Assembly: GCA_964020155.1 (NCBI GenBank)
Contig: OZ026569.1
Span: 1,750,471-1,772,970, forward strand
Reading direction: 5' to 3'
Length of the DNA: 22,500 bases
Origin: Chondrilla cf. caribensis
Lineage: Eukaryota; Porifera; Demospongiae; Chondrillida; Chondrillidae
A program made the position numbers and the translations under genes. Each line of letters begins with the position of its first letter. Position 1 is the first letter of the stretch. Positions 1-6,745 of the stretch are shown one piece after another. The notes under the pieces are model-generated. The model searched no databases. It was not told the DNA's origin and saw only the letters and a program-made list of their open reading frames with translations.

Positions 1-112
1 GGGGCTGTTTCCGCTTCCGCAGGATGTGGCGATTCGGCAGCTGATGATCAGCTGATTCGCCAGTCTTATTCGGGCTTTCATGCGCGGGCTCCTGGTCTAA
101 CGGGTCAAGCAT
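1..112 (-). CDS. Possible edge-truncated coding piece, unknown
   Basis: The first 110 or so bases are clearly richer in G+C than the DNA that follows and are open on both strands. On the minus strand an ATG at 112-110 opens a frame of at least 37 codons running off the left edge, with a charged product (starts MLDPLDQEP, later a basic RKRK cluster). On the plus strand a frame open from base 1 ends at TAA 112-114. I cannot decide between them and recognise neither. The minus reading is favoured only because it has a start codon and a basic, nuclear-signal-like cluster. It could equally be the end of another mobile element. Confidence 0.25.
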   Translation of the reverse strand, partial: MLDPLDQEPAHESPNKTGESADHQLPNRHILRKRKQP

Positions 113-270
113 AACAGATTGTGCCATACTTCGACATTGGTTGTTTGGTGTGAGGTGAGTTGAGGTATGGTTGAAGTTTCCAGGATATGCCTTTCCCTGT
201 ATGTAGCTTCTTAATGCATACCATAATGTGTTTGGCTCTGGGCTGAGGGCTGGACTCTCTAATTAAGTCC

Positions 271-526
271 GGGGGTTCCTGACTTTTACGCACCGAGGTG
301 CGTATTAGTAACCTTACTTATATCGACTACTTACTAAAACGCACCGCGATGGATTAGAGCTAACTTTAACCCTAATCCTAACCCTAAAACCTAATCCTAA
401 AACCTAACTAAAACCCTAACCCCAAACCTAAACCCTAACCCTCACCCATCGTGGTGCGTTTTAGTAAGTAGTCTTGTAAGTAAGGTTACTAATATGCACC
501 GCGGTGCGTAAAAGTCAGTAACCCCC
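271..526. mobile_element. MITE-like palindromic element with telomere-like core
   Basis: Two arms of about 82 bp (271-352 and 445-526) are inverted copies of each other with roughly nine in ten bases matching. Both begin with GGGGGTT and contain GACTTTTACGCACC and TTACTAAAACGCACC blocks. They enclose about 90 bp of degenerate CCCTAA-type repeats (about 366-441). There is no coding capacity. A target-site duplication is not obvious at the outer borders, so the exact ends are uncertain. The structure fits a non-autonomous DNA transposon or foldback element. Confidence 0.7.
366..441. repeat. Degenerate telomere-like CCCTAA tract
   Basis: Imperfect tandem units of CCCTAA, CCTAA, AACCTAA and similar variants run through this stretch as the loop of the palindromic element at 271-526. 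Metazoan telomeres are TTAGGG, so this is an interstitial telomere-like tract carrying many variant units. It is more likely part of the element than a true chromosome end. Confidence 0.75.
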
Positions 527-1009
527 TCAACGGTACCACCTTGATTCTCAATTAAGGAAAATTAAGAGAGTTCTAAGTACTCAAAGACCAAGACGATATA
601 GGGTACAGTGGGGTATATTCGGACACCTTACGATTACCGTAATCCTAGCACAAATATAAAGACGCTATAAATACCCAAACTCTCACATACCGAGCCACAT
701 ATTCGATGATTCCAGAGATACCATTTAAAATAATTTCACCAACTGAAGAAAAGCTTGAGAAAACGTATTAACGCTCATCTTTAGTATACGGACATTGGCG
801 GGTATAACCGGAAATTCGTTTCAAGCGCTATAAACCATAATGCAATCGTTGTAATCACCTATATTAGTCAAAGATTATAATAGTGTAAAAGGTACAGAAA
901 TAGCTGGTAAATAAAAAACATAACATAATAAAATAAAAGCAAGAACAAACAACAGAAACACAATAAATGATGCGCAGCTACAGTATGTAGTTTGAAGACT
1001 GACTCAAGA
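527..1009. other. Transposon 3' region, no gene seen
   Basis: Bases 527-600 are a short spacer between the palindromic element and the left terminal repeat of the pogo-like transposon. Bases 625-1009 lie between that repeat and the transposase stop codon and act as the 3' untranslated side of the minus-strand transposase. The stretch is AT-rich and contains no convincing ORF. Confidence 0.5.
601..624 (+). repeat. Left terminal inverted repeat of pogo-like transposon
   Basis: The sequence holds a TA dinucleotide at 604-605, then CAGTGGGG and TATATTCGGAC. It pairs with the right end at 3323-3346. The TA plus CAGTG start is the usual pogo/Tigger terminus. Confidence 0.65.
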
Positions 1010-3019
1010 CTAGTTATCAATACACTTGTGGCAATACCAGTCATCTTCTTTCAAGAGAAAATGTTCACTTTGAGTGATGTCGACACATTCTGTGTGATAC
1101 CATGTATCACACAAATCGCAGCATATCCAGTTTCCCTCTTCATCATCTCCTCGATAGCATACAGGACACTCAATAATTTTTGCTACTTCCTGGTCTTTTT
1201 TGCATTTTTTCTTCACTTTGTACTCTCGGCGCTTCTTCTCTGCTTCCTTCACTCTTTGCTTTTCTTCTTTCTCTTCCCTGCATTTTTTCTTTAAGTCTTC
1301 ATCACATTTCTTTTTCTCTAGCTTTTCCTCCTTCAGCTGAATCACTTCATCGTCTGAAATGTGTGGTGGCATGGTTGATGGTCCTCGGGTTTTCTTCTTA
1401 GTTCCGACAATGGACTTGGGGATAACAAGGGATTCCTTGAAGGCTTCAGAGATTTGACCTGAGCCTCCAGGACGCCCAAGATCAAAAGGGTCATCTTCGC
1501 TGTCATTATGCCCTAGATCCTCTTGTACATCATCATGGAGCGTCAGTGCTTTCAGTTTTGACCAAACATTGTACAGCTCATCATGAGTTAAATCATATCC
1601 TTCTTGATAACGTGCCTCAAACTTGCGTTTGGTCTCAGAACTTAGAGATGTCTCGATGGTATTCATAATAAGCTCGGTTGATTCCTTCTTCATGCTGTTA
1701 GTGCCTTGCTTGCACACTGAATCTTCTTGACAAACCTGATAGACTGCAGCTGGAGCTATCTTGCTTTCTCTGACTGCGTCAGGATTGACAGGCCAGATTC
1801 CAGCAAAACAAAACGAATTCACAATAGTGGACATTTTGACTGTGCTCTCCCATGCATATTTGAATATTGCAGCAAATTGGTACTTGGTCACACTTTGACC
1901 CACGTTGGCAAGGGTGAAAGATGAAACAGCTTTCTTCCAGTTAGTCTTCAAAGGGCCATAAAACCCCACATTGAGGGGTTGCGTTATATGAGATGAATGA
2001 GGAGGAAGGCAATACAGTAAAATCTGGTTATCACGGTACATTTTTGCTGTACTAATATCAATATGGGAAGTATGGCCATCAATCAGCAAAACAAGGGGAC
2101 GAATGGTAGCATGATGGATGAAATGCTTAGACAGCCACTGATAGAAAAGCTCTGCTGTCATCCATCCTTTGTCTGACTTTCCGAAAAAGGCATTTGGTAC
2201 ACAGTTGATCATTGGGTCAATCTTGAAACGCTTCCCGGGAAAGACATGCATTGGTGGCACCACACTTCCAGTTGCACTAATGGCACACAAAGTTGTTATC
2301 TGCTCTTTGCTGTTTCCAGTCACTTGATAGACATCTTTCGTTCCAACCAATGCAAGCACCCGTCCAGACTTGGGACAGAGTGAGAAACCACTCTCATCAG
2401 CGTTCCAGATTTGTTGAGGGTTCTTGACATCATGCTCTTTGAGAAAGTCATCAAAGTCTTTATACCATTTGTCAAGTCTTTGCTTGCTGCAGGCGGATGC
2501 ACGTGAAACTTGTAATTGCTCTGGTGAGCGCGTAGTAAGGTTGGGATGACGACGCAAAAATCCATACCACCTGTCTTTCCCAGGTCGATTATCCAAAAAA
2601 GGATTTGGTCTTCCATCTTTATCCAGTATCGCCTTCACCATCTCTGTTATTTGTTGCCGTGTTCGTCCATATCCTATTTTGACCATCTCCACTGCCCAAT
2701 TGGCCAGCATGTTCTCTCCTGCTTCTGTCAAGACTGTGACAGGACCACGCTTGTACCCTTTAACGTTGCCAGTGAAATGATCATATATGGTGCTTTTTGG
2801 TATTGCACACTGTCCAGCAGCATCCCCGAATGACAGTCCTTCCTCCTTGATTAGCTGCAAAGCTTTTTCCATCTTCTTCTGTGAATCGTTGTACATGGCC
2901 ATTATCCTGCAAATATAAATCACAAATACGACAAATAACACACATTTAAGTCTGTTATTGGTCCTATTGAGATTATTGATATTGATTTTGTCCAACATAG
3001 GCCGAATTATACGAGTCAC
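1010..3019 (-). CDS. Pogo/CENP-B-family transposase with C-terminal PHD finger
   Basis: The uninterrupted ORF encodes a DDE_1-type transposase that binds the element's ends and would catalyse cut-and-paste transposition. The open frame is 669 codons, but the likely start is Met40 (ATG at 2902-2900, MAMYNDSQKK). The stretch before it is hydrophobic filler, and a TTTGCAG splice acceptor ends at 2907 just upstream. In full-frame numbering: a helix-turn-helix of psq/CENP-B type at about 45-95 (AIPKSTIYDH), a second DNA-binding part to about 170, and a catalytic core with D208 (NADESGF) and D314 (LLIDGHTSH). The third acidic position, normally the D of QPLD, is N350 (QPLN, codon 1972-1970). A lysine/glutamate-rich coil follows at 560-612, then a C4HC3 PHD finger (C618, C621, C633, C636, H642, C645, C663, C666). 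PHD fingers bind histone tails. The frame is unbroken, but the missing third carboxylate predicts loss of catalysis. Confidence 0.85.
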   Translation of the reverse strand: MTRIIRPMLDKININNLNRTNNRLKCVLFVVFVIYICRIMAMYNDSQKKMEKALQLIKEEGLSFGDAAGQCAIPKSTIYDHFTGNVKGYKRGPVTVLTEAGENMLANWAVEMVKIGYGRTRQQITEMVKAILDKDGRPNPFLDNRPGKDRWYGFLRRHPNLTTRSPEQLQVSRASACSKQRLDKWYKDFDDFLKEHDVKNPQQIWNADESGFSLCPKSGRVLALVGTKDVYQVTGNSKEQITTLCAISATGSVVPPMHVFPGKRFKIDPMINCVPNAFFGKSDKGWMTAELFYQWLSKHFIHHATIRPLVLLIDGHTSHIDISTAKMYRDNQILLYCLPPHSSHITQPLNVGFYGPLKTNWKKAVSSFTLANVGQSVTKYQFAAIFKYAWESTVKMSTIVNSFCFAGIWPVNPDAVRESKIAPAAVYQVCQEDSVCKQGTNSMKKESTELIMNTIETSLSSETKRKFEARYQEGYDLTHDELYNVWSKLKALTLHDDVQEDLGHNDSEDDPFDLGRPGGSGQISEAFKESLVIPKSIVGTKKKTRGPSTMPPHISDDEVIQLKEEKLEKKKCDEDLKKKCREEKEEKQRVKEAEKKRREYKVKKKCKKDQEVAKIIECPVCYRGDDEEGNWICCDLCDTWYHTECVDITQSEHFLLKEDDWYCHKCIDN

Positions 3020-3322
3020 TTAATCGACTATAACCACCTGAAAACAACATCTAAGTAAGCAAAAATTTCTGAAAGAGTTTAGAGCTACCAGGGTTACAAA
3101 TAAACGCCGGTCTCAGCAGAATCCGTTAGCTATAGTGAGAATGAGGGCATCCCATCTCTTAAAAATGCGGCAAAAATATATTTTTCGGGTGAATGAAAGA
3201 TAGACAGTAAGGTAACGAAGAAATCGACAATACAACTACAAACCTTATCCTCAGAGGTAACATTCGCCATCAACAATCGACGGAGTTGGCGCGCCTGAAG
3301 TGCATATCCGGAGTTAGCCGAA

Positions 3323-3346
3323 GTCCGAATATTCCCGTACCCACCC
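3323..3346 (-). repeat. Right terminal inverted repeat of pogo-like transposon
   Basis: In reverse complement this reads GGGTGGGTACGGG then AATATTCGGAC. It matches the inner half of the left end almost exactly but has diverged in the outer half, where the CAGTG start is missing. This suggests damage at this end, or that the boundary lies a few bases inside. Confidence 0.55.
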
Positions 3347-3476
3347 TAATATTAGTCTACTAGGAACCTATATGCACGCCAACTTCCCTGGTATGTATGT
3401 ATACGTATTTCGTGAATCTACAACTTGATTATTTTGCTTTATTCACTTGAAATGAATCCCTGGATCAAGTGCAGCG
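3347..3476. other. Spacer, no feature seen
   Basis: This short AT-rich stretch separates the right end of the pogo-like transposon from the second telomere-cored palindrome. No ORF or repeat was recognised in it. Confidence 0.4.
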
Positions 3477-3627
3477 CCTGGAACAGTCATTAATCAATGT
3501 ATAATTAATCTTAACCCTAATACTAACAGGTTAGGGTAAGAGTAGGGTAGGGTAAGGGTAGGGTGGGGTTAGGGTAGGGTGCGGTTAGGGTTACTTATAT
3601 ATTGATTAATCTATAGCTGGTCCAGGA
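3477..3627. mobile_element. Second palindromic element with telomere-like core
   Basis: The arms at about 3477-3520 and 3584-3627 are inverted copies with small gaps. Both carry CCTGGAACAG or CCTGGACCAG, then ATTAATCAAT, TATA and TAACCCTAA. The core (about 3511-3592) is a telomere-like tract that switches from CCCTAA units to GGGTTA/GGGTA units, so it is itself partly inverted. The arms do not resemble those of the element at 271-526, yet the core type is the same. Confidence 0.6.
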
Positions 3628-4432
3628 ACCAAAACCCTCAAGCTAGTTACTTTCAGAGAAGAAAGTATTCACCATTCTGAGTTATTTGTCGAATCTGCTT
3701 AACACACATATTATAGTGTAAGATTCTCTAGTATGTGAAACCTTCGAATTGGCTGTGCACATCATGCGTCAATACCATTGGTCATTCTAGGGAAATTGCC
3801 CTGTTTACTTGACGGTTTCTCAAGTATTGCGCAATGATCTGTATTTTGATTCATGCACTTGTATGTGTTCTCACATATTATAGTTTACATAAACAAAGTA
3901 CCACATACATACCTGTCCATACCTATATACCTACTTTATAATGTGGTCTATTGAGTTAGAATATGTTCTATGTAGAATGATTTTGACACTGAATAATACT
4001 ATACGTAAAACGTGTGCTGTAAATGTACTATGTATTGAGATGTACAGTTGTGTGTGCTTTAGACTGGATTTAGCAGTTATATATGTACTTATCTCTCCAT
4101 CAAACTTTCAGTTATCTTTTTTCTTATCTGAAAGGTTGTAAAGTGATCTTTTTTGGAGGGTTCAGGATAGAGGTATGTATGTATGTGTATGTTATCATCT
4201 CTCACATCTTTGATAATCTTGCAGTTTTATATGTTCTGTATGCATTCTAGAATGTTTCATTGACAAACTATGCATATCAGTAGTTAATGTACCTACGTAT
4301 ATTTGTACCACTGCTGTGAGGTATATGTACAAGTATTTGACCTAATATTTGAAAAGACAGCTTTGTATGTATTAATATGATTTCTAGTGCATGAACCTGA
4401 TAGATAATATGAAGATATTTGTCATTTCTCAG
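3628..4432. other. AT-rich stretch, probable intron of the next exon's gene
   Basis: No convincing exon or repeat was found. A reading of about 66 codons near 3941-4141 has the composition of random AT-rich DNA. The stretch ends in a pyrimidine-rich TTTGTCATTTCTCAG acceptor at 4432, so at least its right part is likely intron. Confidence 0.45.
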
Positions 4433-4642
4433 GAGGCCGACAGCGGCTCAGAAGATATTGAAGTACCAGTGGAGATATCGGGTCGGGACAATAAGACTGA
4501 GATTACTCTTGTGACTGCTGATCAAGTTGCCACTGCAGAACAGACCAATGAGGGTGTAGGAACCACTAAAACTGGAGATACTGGTCCAGCTGAATATGCC
4601 AATGTGTCTCTCCAACTGAAGATTGGAATCCACATGAATTGA
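4433..4642 (+). CDS. Terminal coding exon of an unknown gene (tail with YANV motif)
   Basis: A good 3' splice site ends at 4432 and the following frame is open in phase 0 for 69 codons to TGA at 4640-4642. The reading is protein-like, unlike the flanks. It is acidic, rich in Glu, Thr, Val and Gly (starts EADSGSEDIEVPVEI), hydrophilic and without a membrane helix. Near its end stands GPAEYANVSL, in which YxN fits a Grb2-type SH2 ligand if the tyrosine is phosphorylated. This suggests the cytoplasmic tail of a receptor or adaptor. An ATG at 4391 is in frame but lies before the acceptor, and I treat it as intronic. A poly(A) signal follows at 4752. Upstream exons are not visible in the window. 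They could lie left of the transposon cluster, making that cluster intronic, or the exon could be an orphan. Family not recognised. Confidence 0.5.
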   Translation, partial: EADSGSEDIEVPVEISGRDNKTEITLVTADQVATAEQTNEGVGTTKTGDTGPAEYANVSLQLKIGIHMN

Positions 4643-4751
4643 CACCAATTCAAGAGGTTTGGTAACCTGTATGGTTGATCGTACCAGTTATATGATTAGG
4701 TTGAAGCATTTTCTTTTGAAGTATATATTACCTTTATGTATGTACCACAAC

Positions 4752-4757
4752 AATAAA
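4752..4757 (+). promoter_or_regulatory. Poly(A) signal AATAAA
   Basis: A canonical AATAAA lies 110 bases after the stop codon of the exon ending at 4642, in the same orientation. This supports that exon being the last one of a transcribed gene. Confidence 0.5.
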
Positions 4758-4879
4758 GGCATTACGTCATAAAAGTCAGTTATAATAATAATTATAATAA
4801 ATAGATGTTCTTGCTAATGAACGTATTTTTATGACCATTTTACCAGTTTAATGATCGGACTGCATCTGAACAGGTTATA

Positions 4880-5053
4880 CAGTGAATACTCATTAATCCG
4901 CCGCAATTCGTTTTCAAAGAATATGGTGGATTAACGAGTTTGGTGGATTAACTGGATGTTCATTGGTACTTGTATATTATTATTGGTACTGGGAAATTGT
5001 GGCAAATTAAAAGGTTCGGTGGATAAAGCAGTGGCGGATTAACGAATTCACTG
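4880..5053 (+). mobile_element. 174-bp non-autonomous TA-flanked element (copy 1)
   Basis: The ends are inverted: CAGTGAATACTCATTAATCC on the left and, in reverse complement, CAGTGAATTCGTTAATCC on the right. TA dinucleotides flank at 4878-4879 and 5054-5055. It has no ORF. CAGTG ends with a TA duplication are the hallmark of pogo/Tigger-type MITEs. The inside repeats GGTGGATTAAC-like words. A second copy is at 14817-14975, a probable fragment at 20975-21033. Confidence 0.75.
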
Positions 5054-5055
5054 TA

Positions 5056-5971
5056 CACCCAGTCATAGGAGTCTTGGCAACTATCACTGCTACCGTCAGG
5101 TACAATGAATGTACTATGTACATGTAAAAATACGAGAGCCCCGTTCATGTACTGGCATTAATGTGCACTCTTATACTTGCATGTACACAGTGCATTTATT
5201 GTACCTGCAAGAGCACCAGCAAGAGGACATTCATCGTGTACAGGGTACATTTGTACATAATTTACCTTCCTCTCCTCATGCTTGTATATGGCACTAAATA
5301 ATTATCTATTCTTAAGTAATAACCTACATAAGACACTTAAGCTCCCACTAATTCTGTGAAGTAGCCAATTCTGTGTGAAAACATAAGGCTGATAGCTACT
5401 TATATATTCCTTCTACAGTACTCCTACTGATGTGTCACAATAATTATTGAATGGTTTAAGCCTTTGGAGTTCTCAATTCAATGCGGACGTTAACTGATAC
5501 TTGAATTCTAAACGGGATTAGTGTAGTGTAGTGATTGTATGCACAGTATGTACACAGTATGTACACAGCATGTACAAGTGTATGTTTATTGTGCAGAAGT
5601 ATTATATAGCCGTAGAATTGGAGTGTTGTGTGTATTCTGGCTTTAGTTTCGAGCACTGCACACGCACACACAGATTCTGATTCACTTGTGCATGAATTCC
5701 TACACAGGTGAATCACGATGATAGTGGATGTCTCACTTCCCAACATGAGAAATGGCCTCCTTCAGATTTGTGATTACTTCCGTTTGCATGTCGTTGTGAG
5801 TTCAAGTTTTCTCCCCCACCTCCAGTGGTAAGTGTAGTTTTGATGATAATTGCACCATAGTGCAAGAGCATTTATTTGGTGTGATACGGTAAATTTAGAC
5901 ACTGCCCTAAGTATTCGTACATGTGTCTTATATGCGCACGTTATACATCAGATTCATTTCGGTTTGAGCCG
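5056..5971. other. AT-rich intergenic stretch, nothing firm
   Basis: There are short direct repeats of the type GTATGTACACA around 5540-5580. A 26-codon plus-strand reading from ATG 5718 to a possible donor GTGAGT at 5796 looks mildly protein-like but has no partner exon. No gene, RNA or mobile element can be supported. Confidence 0.3.
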
Positions 5972-6289
5972 TCAAAACCTAGGGTAAGGTAGTTTGTATG
6001 CAGCCAGCTGATGGAAGGAACTGGTTTTGTAAATGTTGTGTGAAAGTGACTCAAGACGAAGGCACTTATCCATAATTATATCAAAAAGGGAGGAATAAAA
6101 TCCATACTTCGGGTGAAAATAATACAGGTGTTGTCTAACCATAGATACTCCAACTGATCATGACACTGGTGGAAGGTTGACTACTTCATGGTGCAAATCA
6201 GTGTCCCATTTGAACATGCCCGGGTCATCATTGAATTTACATACCCTCAGGATGTGTATACCCAATACCTTCTCACCCTCATAGGTTAA
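5972..6289 (-). pseudogene. Possible decayed coding remnant with one internal stop
   Basis: In one minus-strand frame, 105 codons run from 6289 to the TGA at 5974-5972 with a single internal TGA (6160-6158). The reading is more protein-like than its surroundings (pieces such as YEGEKVLGIHIL, CKFNDDPGMFKWD, MDKCLRLESL). The local G+C is higher than the flanks. Upstream, the same frame continues to about 6400 with three further stops, while another frame is open there for over 50 codons, as expected if a frameshift and point stops broke an old gene. I do not recognise a family. The plus strand is also open for 41 codons at 6164-6289, so chance openness is possible. Confidence 0.3.
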
Positions 6290-6532
6290 CGTTCACAGTA
6301 CATGTTCACTTCATTTGGGTTCCTTCTCCTTAATCCATTAATAGAATTTAAGATTGGCACAAAAGATCTGCTCAATATCATCCTGTAGTCTTGTTGTACT
6401 AGTGCAATTGACACTTGTTTAAGTATTTGTATTGTGTTGGAGGCTAGACATCTGTAGCTGCTACTGTAATGTTATTGAACATGTTTACATTTTACAGATG
6501 TAAATATATACAAACATGTATGCATACTGTAC

Positions 6533-6700
6533 ATGAATCTGTACGTGCAAGTGTCTACCGTTAATGTACTGTATGGAATGGCAGGAGTGATTGGAGCAAA
6601 GACTCCTGTGGGTGGTGTGCAATCTGTTCTGTGTTCCACGACTGGTACAATGGTAATATACATGTGCCTAGTAATAAAGAATGCTTGCAGTACTCTATAA
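6533..6700 (+). other. Short GC-richer open frame, uncertain
   Basis: ATG 6533 to TAA 6698-6700 encodes 55 residues with a Gly/Val-rich middle (MAGVIGAKTPVGG). The minus strand of the same stretch is open too (TDCTPPTGVFAPITPAIPY). G+C rises at 6570-6640 relative to the flanks. This may be a relic of the same decayed gene as 5972-6289. Coding status is undecided. Confidence 0.2.
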
Positions 6701-6732
6701 TAGACTAAGTATGTTATGCCAAATATTATGCT

Positions 6733-6745
6733 CCCTTACGTATAT
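6733..6745 (+). repeat. Target-site duplication, left copy
   Basis: CCCTTACGTATAT occurs here and again, identical over 13 of 13 bases, at 9278-9290. The two copies bracket the reverse transcriptase element. Confidence 0.8.

Larger units (their letters stand above)
604..3346 (-). mobile_element. Pogo/Tigger-like DNA transposon
   Basis: The ends carry degenerate terminal inverted repeats. The left end (601-624) holds TACAGTGGGG followed by TATATTCGGAC. The right end (3323-3346), read in reverse complement, shares GGGT at its outer edge, then GGG and ATATTCGGAC. Aligned without gaps, 18 of 24 positions match. The left end has the TA-CAGTG start typical of pogo/Tigger elements, while the right end lacks a clean CAGTG, so it looks eroded. 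Between them lies one long minus-strand transposase ORF. The element is about 2.7 kb, normal for the superfamily. Exact right boundary uncertain by about 8 bp. Confidence 0.7.

Noticed and set aside
105..293. 62-codon minus-strand ORF
   Set aside because: It starts inside the palindromic element arm and has no protein-like pattern.
366..441. True telomere or chromosome end
   Set aside because: The repeats are degenerate and enclosed by inverted arms, with unique DNA on both sides.
992..2833. Plus-strand ORFs of 65-100 codons inside the transposase gene and an out-of-frame minus-strand ORF at 2320-2616
   Set aside because: Hydrophobic, low-complexity mirrors of the transposase coil and core; no start context or domain.
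2903..3019. N-terminal 39-codon extension of the transposase
   Set aside because: Composition is random and hydrophobic, and a TTTGCAG acceptor ends just before the ATG at 2902; Met40 is the better start.
5718..5795. Possible 26-codon exon before a GTGAGT donor
   Set aside because: No in-phase downstream exon could be found, and the length is within chance.
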